From Sycon ciliatum (Eukaryota; Porifera; Calcarea; Leucosolenida; Sycettidae), in the NCBI RefSeq assembly GCF_964019385.1, contig NC_088643.1:8450552-8514551 (forward strand): a stretch of 64,000 nt of DNA. The letters run 5' to 3'. Every line of letters starts with the position of its first letter. The stretch's first letter is position 1. The position numbers and the translations under genes are program-made. Positions 36,101 through 46,374 of this stretch are shown here, in pieces. The notes under the pieces were generated by a model. It made no database searches and was not told where the DNA came from. It was given only the letters and a program-made list of their open reading frames with translations.

Positions 36101-39100
36101 ACCAAACAAAATCGCTACACTAAACTTCAGCAGTAGGGAAAATCAAGTGAAACTAGCCATCCAGTCATCAAGTTGAGCCTACACAAATTATTCTTCGGAG
36201 ATCAGCACGTGCAATAGATTTCCATGTTTTTTTGTATTTTGATTAACAAGAAAAGAAAACCGTTAGAATGACACGACACATCTTTTTATTATTATTATTT
36301 TTAGTTCGTTGCCTCAACAGTACAATGTAAAACTTTAAAGAGGGTCGTACAGAAGAAGGAAACTGAGGGTGATCAGGAAGGCAGAGATCTTACCTTGGGA
36401 CGAGTCATAGCTTCACCCAGATGACGGAACATCATTAGTAAAGAGGCTCGTTGACTTTGAACTGCCTGGTCAGAAGAACGGATATGCACAGGGATACATT
36501 GAGCAGTATGATCAATACCCCCATGTCAGATACGGGACAAGTAACCAAGACAACCATGTCAGTTACAGAACAAGTAACCAAGACAGCCTTGAAGAAACAG
36601 GCCTAACAGAAATCTGGGATTCCATTCACTTCTTAGCAGTCACTACTTGTTGTGCTACAAGGCGTGATGGCTGCTAAAAAGAGTGCAACTCACCGCCGAC
36701 ACGGAAGAATGAGTGATGAATCGAGACGACACCAGAGCAAAGCGTAGACAGGGGATCGCGATCTGATTGGCCATCGTGCTCACATCGCACGTAGTTAGAA
36801 GCTCCACCACCAGAGGCAAGAGCTACATGAAGCAAGGTCAACAACGGGCGAAACACAAACAGTCTATTGCACACACTGCAGTACATTGCTAGGTTTTTGA
36901 AACACTATACTGTACAAGCAGAACATTTCGTCGGTCAATAATTTCGTCCAACTCCAAAGAAAGGGAGTTCGTCCGGCTGTAAATTTCGTCTATGGATCAT
37001 AAGAGTGCATTGAAAAGCTGGACAAATCGACATTTGTCCGGCATTTAATTTAGTCCAAAAGTTCCTTGGCCGAAAAAGACGAAATTAAATTCCAGACGAA
37101 TATTTCTGCTTATACAGTACCAGTCTCATGGCTTAGTTCCAGTAAAACCTGTCCCAGCGACATCGCGGATAAGGTGACAAACTGTCCTAGAAGATCACTG
37201 CAACCAAGACCAAGGGATGCTATTTCCAGTCAATAGACCCTGGATAAGGAGACCACCTGGTAACAGAGACCACATTCTGAAGGTCCCTTGAACGGTCGTC
37301 TTAGACAGGTTTCAATGTACTTCGAAGTAGAACAACGAGCCGTGCTTGAAGATGAACCATACACATACTGTACTGTATTAATCTGATCATCACAACAAAC
37401 AACCATGAAGGTGCAGCACACACTAGTAGTTAAACATTGTGATGTGCTAAGCACACAATAACAGGCATAACCGTACCTTTGCACACTGTGCCTGAAACTC
37501 GTCTGGCTTCATTTTCGTTGGACCGTGCTGCACCTTCTTCCACGAGGACATCAGCTGGGCATCAACGATCCACTCCAGGAGGGTGCAGAACGGAATGATG
37601 TAGCGCCCGTCTTGCTGTGAGCTGCTCTGAACCGTGGACGCCGCGCTGCGTCCAGATGAGCTTGCTGCCCACACAAAAAGGAGGGAAATAACATGAATTT
37701 GATGTTGGTATGTCCACACATGCGCTGAATGCAGCTCCAGAAATATGCATAAGGAAGTGCATGCCCATACCATCTCTTGACTTTGCACACAAATGAATTT
37801 ACTTCCAACTTCTGATCCGCACCCCACTGCAGAGCTGGTACAGTACATTAGACAAGTAGAAACACTGGGCAGCATTGCTTACATTGAGCATGGCCCGCGT
37901 CTTGCACTCGCTTGGATCTTGCCATGGCTTCTCGTACCACCTCCGCCGAGTTCTGGTGCTGATCTTGCAGTCGACAGCGAGCCTATCAATAAATCGAACA
38001 GTGGTAAACAACATAACCCATGAGCTGTGTGCATCGTTCGACCACTCAGCCCATATACAGTGACCGCAGTAATGCTGGGATACTCTAAGAGTAAAATGTG
38101 AAGCTCACAAGAGACCCAAAGCGCCGAGGCTACAAACCTGCAGATTTCGCACGCGTCTCTGTGACGAGGATAGTTGTTTGCTGAAGGCAATGCTTTCTGT
38201 CTCCAGCTTGGATACCTGGTGGTTCAACAATACAGAGAACACACAAACCATTATGAACACCTTGCAGCGGACTTCAGCATTATTCCGTGCATTCACAATA
38301 GTCTCCCAAAACGACCAAAATTACAGGGATTCGGGTGCTCTTTACTACACGCCAATGTGTGTGGAATACACCTCCCAGTTCTAAGCAAAAAAAGAGGCCT
38401 GTAATGGAATAGCCCCTCTACACACCAGTACCATAATAATACGATAATACGATGTACTCTGTTCTACAATGCATGTGCTGCTGACCTTGCTTTTAAATGT
38501 TTAAAGCACACGATCCTACTGGTGATGCGGGGTAGCAGCAAAGTGGGACAGAAGACTAGGACAAACAGACAAAATGGGTAGGACATGCAAAAGCAAGGTG
38601 CAGGTGAGGCGAGTCCAGCTATAGTCCGATCAGAGGTCTCGGAGTCAGCACTAGATGCGCGCTTGTGTGAAAGTGCACATGCTTTTGACTTGGATGCGCC
38701 TGCGCGCATATGGTTTGTGATGTTCGTTGATTTGTTGTTCTTTCTGATGTTCTCGAGTCGAAAGGAGATTGAATCCTTTCACAATGCAGTACATCGTTAC
38801 TTTCTTGTTTTACAGAATGTACCTGTAAATACAGTCTTATTTGCCCACAGGCCCATGGCGGGGGCTTGAGAGAAAAGCCAGCTGGATTCCTCATCAGTCA
38901 GCACTTGCATACAGCCTGAAGTAGTGATGCTGGAACATCATTCTACTTGATGTGTTGGGCTCATAGTGCCACTGTAGATGGTGCACTTACTACGGGTTCA
39001 ACAGTGACTCTAGAAACATGTTTGCTGTTCCCCGAACCATTTTGCGACCACCTCTGCTTTCTTGGATCATAATATCGGTGCATATTGACTAAGTTTGAAG

Positions 39101-40286
39101 AAGGGCTGAGGCTTCCTGCAGCTTCATCTCTGAAAGGAATTCGGGTGGCCACACCCATTCCCATAGCGCTGCACATCCGGCCCAATTCAGTAAGTTTACA
39201 ACGTTTCGTGAATAACAATGAATTGTTATTACCTGACGGTGGCCAAGTGCCGAAACATTGTAAACTAACTGAACTGGTTCGGATGTGCAGCGCTATAGTA
39301 TGGGAATGCAGGGCTGCCACTTGCTCCGATTTTTCGGAAATCGTCCAGACAAACCGACCGATTTTGTTCCCAAAGAGGGACAACCGATTATTTTATTTTG
39401 AGCGCTTTTTAGTCCAGTTGACGCATTCGGCGCTTCCAGGTCGCGTTTGGCCAGTCATTGTACATGTACATGTAGCTGTAAAATGCACGCATGCTTGCAT
39501 GCGTGTGGACAGTTAAAAATGTGTTATGGGGCCCCAACAGCAAGCCATTTTCCTAAAAAAATTCCCAGGGGGACACCCCCAGACCCCCGTCAGATTTTTC
39601 TCCCTCCAAGTGTGGCAGCCCTGGGAATGGGTGTGTCTACCCGAATTCCTTTCAGATATTGACTAAGACGTTTTTAAAGTCTTAGACAATATGCATCCTG
39701 CAGAGCGTTCTTTAAAAAGAACAGTTCAACACACTGCAGTATGCTTTGTTGTTCATTAGACTCCATTGCGGTCGGGTCGACCAGTAACTCTCAGCTCCAC
39801 TGATGAGACCTAACAAGGTCGAACAGCTGACTGTTCGGAGATTTATTATTATTATTATTAAATTTTTGATGGGGCAATTTAGTAGCACACAACGCTTGCA
39901 TGTTTTACCTTCTCCTTCAATTCATGGTTGGCTTCCCGCATGGTGGAGAACGAGGCCTCCAGTCGCTGCACCTCTTTGTCACGTCGCCTCACGAGCTCCA
40001 TTAGGTTATGTGTGTGCGCTCTGCGTTCCTGAAACATACGTAACAGGTAACACGGTCTCAACAGTTCCATTAGGCTCTCTGTGTGCACCCTACATTCCTA
40101 GCTGAAACATGGATAACAGCCACAGGGTCTCAGCAGTGCACTATGATGGGATGTACAGTCTCTTCTGGCAGTGTGGGAATCACGCACAGCCAGTCACATG
40201 GAAAAAGCGGATGATATAACAGGTTAGCAGAAAACGACCACAGCCTGTAGCATAACTTCAGGTGTGGACGATTACTGAACAGTGTA

Positions 40287-40330
<44 letters not shown>

Positions 40331-42119
40331 TGGGTGTGTGTGTGTGTGTGAGCGTTGTGTGTGCCTCCGTGCATGCGTGCTTTACATGCATGTGTGCGTG
40401 CGTACGTGCGAGTGAACTTGTGAATATACTGCCAAGCTCTATATGGGCCACACACCTCTTCCAGTTTACTCCAACGCTGAGTGACCTCCAACTCGGCACA
40501 CTGTGCCAGGCGATCATGAGATTGACACGCCAGGCGCTCAAGCTCCGCAGCGCGCTGTTCCCGCTTCTTCAGTCGCTGTTTGCGCTCGTACAGTCGCTTG
40601 GCCTCTTTCTAGAGACGACAAACGGACAAAAATATTAAGTTTGTTGGCAGTCACGATAGCACGTATGGATTGAACGCATCAGCATAAAGAGCAACAGCTA
40701 CAGCTACAAGCTACAGAGCTACAGTCAAATGGACCATTGTTTCTTGTTTGCAGTGCAATGGGAGTTCCTCTTACCCACAAAATATATCCAGTAATGATTT
40801 ATCCAATGGTGGTGGGAGTACCGATACTAGTTCTTGTAAAGTATAGAGCTGTAACATGGAATTTTTTATTTTATTTTTTTTACATAATAATAATATCCAG
40901 TAATGATTTATCCAATGGTGGTGTGAGTACCGATACTAGTTCTTGTAAAGTATAGAGCTGTAACATGGAAAAATGTGGGCACAAGTAATGCGATCGAGTC
41001 CACCAACTTAACCATGTTTACATACTAAACTATTTTTTTTACATGTTCACCATCTGAGTTCTCAAAGTCCAGAGTGACCGTTTGTCTTACCAGCGAGATT
41101 TTGACTGTATTGTTCCATACGTCTCTGGAAGCACTCACTGTCCACGCTTACCGTCAATTCGCTTTCCAGACTCATCAACTCCTCCATCAGTGGCCAAAGA
41201 TTAGGATCTCCGGGACGGCCCTGATGTGAAACAGCAGAAATCGCAACAGTGGAGAATGCTCAGGTGCCAGTCTAGACTTCTGTGCAGGGGAGCGTCTGCC
41301 CCTGTCCCCAACCCATGGCACTCCATTGCCCAGGTTTTAGGAGTATCACAAATGCATTGTAGTTGAAAATGCGCTACTGATATGTGATAACTTTCTACGT
41401 GTATTATTCTATTGTAGAGAGTAGGTGGGTGGTATTGAACTCAAAAGTGGATTGATGCGCTGGGGTGCAAATAACATGTGATCCTTATGCTAGCGTTCCT
41501 TAAACGAACTCGATCGTTCGCTCCATAGCCCTATATTGGCTATAATTGATGCGTTGCTTTAGCCCTTTTAAAACGCTTGAACCATGCAGACCTCAGCAGA
41601 TATTTCAGAACGTACAAGCATTGACGCGTGTGACGCATCCAAATGGTGGCTGCGGGGTTCGCGACTTCTTCTTCTCCTCTCAGACCCATGATCCAGAATG
41701 TCTTGTTGAGATGGATCCGAGAGTGTGCCTTCAGCATCTTCATCTTCATCCTCGTCATAAGCCTCGGACTGTCCACCTGCTGCCGGTACAGCATCGCCTC
41801 GCGCGCACAAATCTACTGTGTCCTCCGTCAGGCTGCCTGCGCTGCTATCGCGGCGCTGATCGTCGTCTGCAGCACTGAGCGGATTCTCTGGTGACAAGTA
41901 GCTTAGCGTTCTTCCTGCTGATGCCTCTTCGGGCATGACGTGCCGTCTGGACGAGCGGTTCATTGTTGCAAAATATCTCTCTGATTTGTCCGAAGGAGAC
42001 ACTATCGGGAGTTGAGAATGCCGTGGGGTTCTGCTGTCAGGATTTCCGTCGAGCGAATCATCAGCAGTTCCATCCGAGTTGCTCCAAGAGTCCTCGGAAG
42101 CTACATCACGTTCCGCCAT
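27143..42119 (-). CDS. CCDC138-like coiled-coil protein gene, at least 13 exons
   Basis: I assembled exons on the minus strand from GT-AG sites and matching phases: 42119-41616 or 41592; 41220-41152 (possibly extending to about 41093); 40608-40456; 40028-39909; 38215-38138; 37982-37883; 37664-37477; 36822-36694; 36465-36394; 36064-35977; 33466-33428; 32614-32479; 27305-27143 with the stop. Junction phases agree from exon 3 onward (0,0,0,1,0,0,0,1,1,2). The N-terminal exon is acidic and serine-rich (EDSWSNSDG, YDEDEDEDAEG). Exons 3-6 are coiled coil (AKRLYERKQRLKKREQRAAE, VSKLETESIAFSKQLSSSQR). The C-terminal exons are helical (YIIPFCTLLEWIVDAQLMS, LLPLVVELLTT, CLLRDHKNFVLAEKLSIVLQ, MQRCGPDKAFLLLNLRSLVS). 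The C-terminal order and the LLRD...EKLSIVLQKL and D-x-AFL-x-x-NL motifs resemble vertebrate CCDC138, a little-studied protein. One or two exons may be missing between 35977 and 33466; about 34560-34610 (LPIISLPAFSKLSSLQ) is a candidate. Gene structure is well supported; the name is a recollection. Confidence 0.7.
27396..27601. mobile_element. hAT MITE with perfect 8-bp target duplication
   Basis: Ends TAGGCATACGCGGATAATGC and the near complement GCATTATCCGCACACCCCTA are flanked by TTGTCCAG on both sides (27388-27395, 27602-27609). Length is 206 bp. The internal sequence is nearly identical to the element at 48527-48729, but the outer ~20 bp differ. It lies in the last intron of the CCDC138-like gene. 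Confidence 0.88.
27610..28767. other. Intron sequence, no recognised element
   Basis: Part of the last intron of the CCDC138-like gene. It contains a short GGGGTACAT tandem tract near 27702-27730 and a C-tract near 27795. Nothing else could be assigned. Confidence 0.5.
28768..28866. repeat. 33-bp minisatellite, three units
   Basis: Three units of 33 bp (core ATTGCCATGCAAGATGTGAA) with one base difference in the first. Intronic in the CCDC138-like gene. It makes a spurious repeated peptide on the minus strand. Confidence 0.95.
28867..30849. other. Intron sequence, no recognised element
   Basis: Several C or G homopolymer runs occur near 28997, 29226-29257 and 29977. Around 29405-29530 there is a block related to 27980-28085 (TTGCCA..CAGGTACTTC/GCAGGTGCTTTTC, then TTTGCAGTGCTTT), indicating an old dispersed repeat present twice in the intron. 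Confidence 0.45.
30850..31660 (+). mobile_element. BEL/Pao LTR retrotransposon fossil (3' part of pol)
   Basis: The segment resembles the C-terminal end of BEL/Pao pol, the part after the integrase core, on the plus strand. It is broken, with several disruptions, and is interrupted by a 418-bp MITE (31015-31432). No LTRs, gag, protease or reverse transcriptase part was found nearby, so this is a short old fragment lying antisense within an intron of the CCDC138-like gene. Confidence 0.6.
31015..31432. mobile_element. MITE inserted in the BEL/Pao fossil
   Basis: Ends CAGTGTCTGCTC and GAGCAGACACTG lie between direct repeats AGGTG (31010-31014, 31433-31437). Inside are several ACCCGG/CCGGGT words and paired GTACAYGTGTACCCGG motifs, so the body is rich in short palindromes. 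CAGTG ends are hAT-like, although a 5-bp duplication is shorter than the usual 8. Confidence 0.75.
31986..32367. mobile_element. TTAA-flanked foldback element (Kolobok/T2-type ends)
   Basis: Nearly the whole 382 bp is one inverted repeat: two arms of about 180 bp with a spacer of about 20 bp. Ends AGGGGAAGTATA and TATACTTCCCCT are bounded by TTAA at 31982-31985 and 32368-32371. TTAAAGGRR-type termini are known from Kolobok-related T2 MITEs. Arm differences are few, so it is fairly young. It lies in an intron of the CCDC138-like gene. Confidence 0.8.
33591..33685 (-). tRNA. tRNA-Tyr (GUA) with 22-nt intron
   Basis: Read on the minus strand, the acceptor arms CCTTCGA and TCGAAGG pair perfectly with discriminator A. 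The A box is TAGCTCAGTTGGTAGAGC and the B box GGTTCGAATCC. The anticodon loop CTGTAG is followed by an intron at the canonical position (33648-33627) and resumes at ATCTTTAGG. The mature tRNA is 73 nt before CCA addition. A TTTT terminator follows at the 3' side (within TTTTTTCTTC). It closely matches animal tRNA-Tyr. It lies in an intron of the CCDC138-like gene, same strand. Confidence 0.95.
34871..35214. repeat. Two-tier minisatellite (22-bp and 32-bp units)
   Basis: Four units of 22 bp (CACTGTGGCCAATATGACAT plus TG) are followed by eight units of 32 bp, which add CGATGCACAG to the same core. Two of the 32-bp units read ATGCCATT instead of ATGACATT. Open frames here are artefacts. Intronic in the CCDC138-like gene. 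Confidence 0.96.
37140..37317. mobile_element. Tc1/mariner-type MITE (AGTAAAACCTGTC ends)
   Basis: Left end CAGTAAAACCTGTC and right end GACAGGTTTCAATG, 178 bp, with GGATAAGGAGACCACC-type internal motifs. It is the same family as the TA-flanked copy at 51356-51781. The left TA is lost. Intronic. Confidence 0.65.
38470..39129. other. Intron sequence, no recognised element
   Basis: Intron between the 40028-39909 and 38215-38138 exons of the CCDC138-like gene. No exon compatible in phase was found. Confidence 0.4.
39130..39655. mobile_element. Foldback element interrupted by a hAT MITE
   Basis: The left arm starts CTGAAAGGAATTCGGGTGGC and the right arm ends with the complement at 39655. The arms pair over roughly 80 bp with scattered differences and include CATAGCGCTGCACATCCG. 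The right arm is split by the 315-bp element at 39309-39623. Confidence 0.75.
39309..39623. mobile_element. hAT-type MITE nested in the foldback
   Basis: Ends CAGGGCTGCCACTTG and CAAGTGTGGCAGCCCTG with direct repeats GGAATG on both sides (39303-39308, 39624-39629). Length is 315 bp. The host sequence on both sides is the right arm of the foldback, which proves the order of insertion. Confidence 0.8.
40286..40350. repeat. (GT)n microsatellite
   Basis: Slightly interrupted GT repeat in the intron between two coiled-coil exons of the CCDC138-like gene. Confidence 0.95.
40784..40971. repeat. Direct duplication of ~79 bp with 30-bp spacer
   Basis: Two near-identical blocks (40784-40862 and 40893-40971) contain ATATCCAGTAATGATTTATC and end with GTAACATGGAA. 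They are separated by a T-rich spacer. Intronic. Confidence 0.85.
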
Positions 42120-42576
42120 GCCGATCGCACTCCCCACCGCACCAAACGCCACTCTGGCAGAACATACGGATCGTACGAGCTGCGGCTATGAGAAATTATT
42201 GTCCTGGACCTAGCCCTATTAGTATCACTAACAATGATGTTCATATCGTTCTGCTATGCATAATGACGATACTCCCACTACGGAGAAAATCGTGTTCATC
42301 ATCCATGCGAAGGAAACAAAACTTAGTCATTTTGGTTCACAGAATTTTTTCTCCTCATCCTGGCTGGGACATAATCATGATAATCATGCATCGGAAGACT
42401 TTCAAAAATCCCTTTCGCTCCCGCCCATGGATCATGTGGATGCCATTTATTGCCATACCGGTATACCGCGCTTTACCGATGACTCATGATCATGACTGTC
42501 AGTGTCATACATGATGACCATGGTGACAGTCATGGTATCGAGCTACATCAGTCATCAGTAGTACAGTACGTATCTA
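42120..42576. other. Upstream region of the CCDC138-like gene
   Basis: Presumed 5' flank and promoter region. Many ATCATGATTATCATG-like dyads occur around 42370-42500. No TATA box or initiator could be assigned. Confidence 0.35.
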
Positions 42577-43176
42577 CCGTACTGGCAATATATGTTGCCG
42601 CGTAACGCGTAACGCAGGGGGGGGGGGGGTGCGGCGTAACGCGCGACCAGGCTAGTGCGACAAATTTTCGTTGAGTTCGTAACGCGCGTCCGGCGGGGTG
42701 CGGCGATCTTTTCATTGCAGTTTGCACTGCAAAAAAAGGCTGAAAACTGTGAAAGCACGTGGCCCCGGAGTAGATCTACCGCGTGGTGAAAAGTAGTTTT
42801 TGGAGGAAGCGCTCTTCCCCTATGTCACTTTCCTTTTCATGATATTTTTGTGAACAGATCACTCTGATAGTTAAAATATACAGTCTTCTATTGATATCGT
42901 TGTCGCCCTTTGCCGTTGGGTTTGTAACAGTTGGATAGCAACTGAATTTCTGTGCCTTCAATGTGGATGAAAAGAAAAAATGATGCGGCAAAAGCAAAAA
43001 AATGATGCGGCAATAGCAAAAAAGTGATGCGGCAATAGCAAAAAAAGGACTGCGGCAATATAGAAACCTGTGTAACGGCTTCTGTGCGACTTTGCATGTA
43101 ACGCCCTGCGTGCGGCAAACATGTGCCAATGTAACGCTTCATGGCCTCACTGCGGCAACATATATTGCCAGTACGG
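42577..43176. mobile_element. 600-bp TA-flanked MITE, copy 1
   Basis: Ends CCGTACTGGCAATATATGTT and the complement AACATATATTGCCAGTACGG lie between TA (42575-42576, 43177-43178). Inside are repeated TGCGGCAATAGCAAAAAA units and CGTAACGC-rich arms. It is more than 90 percent identical to copy 2, differing mainly by a longer G-tract and a ~10-bp insertion. A Tc1/mariner-type non-autonomous element. Confidence 0.88.
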
Positions 43177-43178
43177 TA

Positions 43179-43286
43179 ATATTGACTGAGTACGAGGAAA
43201 TAAAAGCCGAGTAAAAGACCGAGGCGAAGCCGAGGTCTTTTACGAGGTTTTTATTTCCTATACTGACCAAGTACGAAGTCAATATT
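43179..43286. repeat. Foldback between the two MITE copies
   Basis: AATATTGACT at the left and AGTCAATATT at the right close an imperfect hairpin with GGAAATAAAA and GACCGAGGC/GCCGAGGTC stems. It abuts the TA of MITE copy 1. The remaining 43287-43554 has no recognised gene. Confidence 0.75.
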
Positions 43287-43556
43287 AGATTTATCACGAC
43301 AAACAGTCCGTATTTCAAATTCCAGAACGATAACCTCATGAATCCCGGTTTTATGATTGCACAACCGTTGCACCACGGCCTACTCATGCAGTGAAACTGC
43401 TGCACTAGGCACCGTTCAACTGCGCAACCCCTAAGGAGTCAAATATAAGCGGTCAATATAGCCCTAAGGAGTGAAATATGCAGGAATATTTGACTGCTTA
43501 GGTATGGCAAAAATCTATGTGAGTCAATACTAAGGGAGTGATAATAATAAGTAATA

Positions 43557-44135
43557 CCGTACTGGCAATATATGTTGCCGCGTAACGCGTAACGCAGGGG
43601 GGTGCGGCGTAACGCGCAACCAGGCTAGTGCGACAAATTTTCGTTGAGTTCGTAACGCGCGTCCGGCGGGGTGCGGCGATCTTTTCATTGCAGTTTGCAC
43701 TGCAAAAAAAAGGCTGAAAACTGTGAAAGCACGTGTACCGCGTGGTGAAAAGTAGTTTTTGGAGGAAGCGCTCTTCCCCTATGTCACTTTCCTTTTGATG
43801 ATCTTTTTGTGAACAGATCACTCTGATAGTTAAAATATACAGTCTTCTATTGATATCGTTGTCGCCCTTTGCCATCGGGTTTGTAACAGTTGGATAGCAA
43901 CTGAATTTCTGTGCCTTCAATGTGGATGAAAAGAAAAAAATGATGCGGCAAAAGCAAAAAAATGATGCGGCAATAGCAAAAAAGTGATGCGGCAATAGCA
44001 AAAAAGGACTGCGGCAATATAGAAACCTGTGTAACGGCTCCTGTGCGACTTTGCATGTAACGCCCTGCGTGCGGCAAACATGTGCCAATGTAACGCTTCA
44101 TGGCCTCACTGCGGCAACATATATTGCCAGTACGG
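43557..44135. mobile_element. 579-bp TA-flanked MITE, copy 2
   Basis: Same ends and orientation as copy 1, between TA at 43555-43556 and 44136-44137. Different flanking bases show an independent insertion rather than a segmental duplication. Confidence 0.88.
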
Positions 44136-44137
44136 TA

Positions 44138-44677
44138 GTAGGGATTTCAGGCGGTTTGTTGTTGTCAACAGTGCATACTGCAGTGATGGCTCCAATGAAA
44201 GATATGGAAAAATCAGAGAAATCGGCCAAGGGAAACCAGAGTTATGATCATTTGAATACGGGTGGGTACCCTTCATCGGTAAGTATACAATTAGGATAGG
44301 AAGCACGGCACAAAACGGGTTTCAACTACTAATACATGATTATCAGTACGACAGTAGCGAACATGACTGACTGCACACCGTGTGCATTTAAAAAGGATAA
44401 TGAGGTTTGGATGCTTTTGATCTTTTTTGGTCTGAGCATGCAATGCATGTTGACGATGATGTTGTTGACTGGACGACATCATTGATGCAGCTTCAGCCAG
44501 GATAAACCAGGGTCCGAGAGTCGCAACAGCCTTTGGTTGCCCACCCCACCCGACACAACAGCAATCCATGATCCGCCGTGACAATGGCCGCCTTGTGGCC
44601 ATTTTTACTTACCCCTCTAGTTCTCGTCCTATGCTTCACACATGTTAGACTAACTTAGAGTACACGAACTACTAGTA
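44138..44677. other. No recognised gene
   Basis: A 103-codon minus frame at 44291-44602 and an 82-codon plus frame at 44051-44299 have no domain. The latter begins inside the MITE. Confidence 0.4.
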
Positions 44678-45202
44678 CAGTCTGTATCGGCTAAAGAGTG
44701 ACCGGATAGAAGAATATATCGGCTACAGTGATATTGGTACGAAATATCAAAAGCAAAACGTATTTTATCCAGTAAAAATATCACTATAACCAATATTATC
44801 GGATGTAATGATATATCGGATATTATGATGGCAACAAAGAATCAAAACATGCATAACACACTATAATTATTATTATCGGCTATAGTGATAACTTTAAAAT
44901 ACATATAGCAATAATATGAAAGGCCCTATTTTTTTACTTTCTTCACGTTGCTTATTTTGATAGTGACACACGTACATGTGATTGTACATGTACATAACAT
45001 GATTTTTATGGAAATGCGGGCACTGTCAACTGTGCAGCATGCTCATTTGTCAAAACACCATACTGGAAGTATTTCCTTGCCTTTCATGTTTCAATCGAAA
45101 AAAAAACAAAAAAACGATCGCATCGCATAATTATAGTGATGCATCGGTTATAGTGATAAAATCACGGAAATCAAAAGGGTACGCTATAGCCGATACAGAC
45201 TG
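44678..45202. mobile_element. TA-flanked Tc1/mariner-type MITE
   Basis: Ends CAGTCTGTATCGGCTA and TAGCCGATACAGACTG lie between TA (44676-44677, 45203-45204). Length is 525 bp. Motifs of the type ATCGGCTATAGTGATA recur many times in both arms, so the interior may have grown from tandem copies of the terminal motif. Confidence 0.8.
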
Positions 45203-45310
45203 TACAAGTAGTAAGTACTAGAACATTCTCTTCCTATTCCTTACTCGGCTCCAGTCCAGATCTACTCCCCAAGTTTGTAACGTGAAAACCGGTTATGAAC
45301 ACTATTTTAG

Positions 45311-45403
45311 TTGAGGTCGTGTGACTCGTGTCCTTTGACCTCTCAAACAAACAATTAAATTGTTTGTTTGAGAGGTCAAAGGACACGAGTCACACGACCT
45401 CAA
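45311..45403. repeat. Perfect 93-nt palindrome
   Basis: Arms of 46 nt (left arm begins TTGAGGTCGTGTGACTCGTG) are exact reverse complements around a single A at 45357. No mismatch was found. No target duplication was recognised. Confidence 0.95.
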
Positions 45404-45652
45404 CGCACTGGTACTAGTAGTACAACAAGTACTGAAGACTGAAGTAGAGAGTTCGAGCGGTCATGCTTGCAGCAACATCATTGACATTGGTTCCTAAACC
45501 GTAAACGCACATTGCAACAATATTATTTTGGTAGATTTTCGGCGATTCTAAAAGGAACCCTCCACAATCGGCGAAAAGCTTAGCGATTTTTCGATAAGTC
45601 TCGTTTTCGGCGAATTTTTGGCCGGCCGATTTGGGGAAAACCTAATACAGTA

Positions 45653-46046
45653 CAGTAAGATCGGGCGCCGAAGAACGCAGGGGCTCGAGCGCAGCCTAGG
45701 AAAGTTCTTAAATTTTTGATTCTAGCCAGACCGTTCTTATTAATATTCACACGCGCGCGGCGAGTCGAGTGACGTCATGACGTTTGTCATGTACATGTTC
45801 ATGTAGTGCTGTAGTACATGTACTTCTAAACTAGTGGGTGTCGTAAATGGGAATGACTGTACATGTATAGCGGTTACTGTTTACACGTGTACATGACATG
45901 TACTCACCTCCCATACATGTACAATGTTCCAAATTTTAAAAGTGTTCTTAAATCTGATAATTCTAGCCTGGACTGTTCTTAAATTTTGCCGGTTTTCCAG
46001 CCTGGGTGTTCTTCGGCGAGGTGTTCTTCGGCGCCCGATCTTACTG
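45653..46046. mobile_element. TA-flanked Tc1/mariner-type MITE
   Basis: Ends CAGTAAGATCGGGCGCCGAA and TTCGGCGCCCGATCTTACTG lie between TA (45651-45652, 46047-46048). Length is 394 bp. TTCTTAAATTTT motifs near each end add to the inverted repeat. A cluster of ACATGT words fills the centre. Confidence 0.8.
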
Positions 46047-46202
46047 TAATTCGTTAGTACATAAACCCCGTCAGTACAGTAAAAAAAGAGTAAAAAGTAA
46101 ATTATCGTGTCCGTTCCCGAAGGGAACTCGCGGCGGCCACTAACACCCGGTAAACCCTAGCGGCAGATGCAGCGCCTAACGGTGGGGGCGAGTGGATCAA
46201 TA

Positions 46203-46372
46203 CAGTGGTCCCTGTATAATCCGGCACCATTTGCGCTAAAGAAATTCTGCTGGATTAACAAATTTGATCTACTGTTGCAATGTGCATGACCAGGACATTT
46301 TGGCTAATGAAAATTGTGCTGGTTTATAGAGGGTGCTGGTTTATAAAGTGCCGGAATAAAGAGGGACGACAG
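46203..46372. mobile_element. TA-flanked pogo/mariner-like MITE
   Basis: Left end CAGTGGTCCCTGTATAATCC and right end GGAATAAAGAGGGACGACAG pair imperfectly, including a CCGGCAC/GTGCCGG block. TA borders at 46201-46202 and 46373-46374. Length is 170 bp. Confidence 0.6.
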
Positions 46373-46374
46373 TA

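Noticed and set aside
40282-40638. Cys/Val-rich protein on the plus strand
   Set aside because: It is a translation of the GT microsatellite. The real coding sequence here is on minus (exon 40608-40456).
42776-44101. Genes inside the 600-bp MITE copies
   Set aside because: The frames run through the inverted ends and the TGCGGCAATAGC repeats, and differ between copies by frame.
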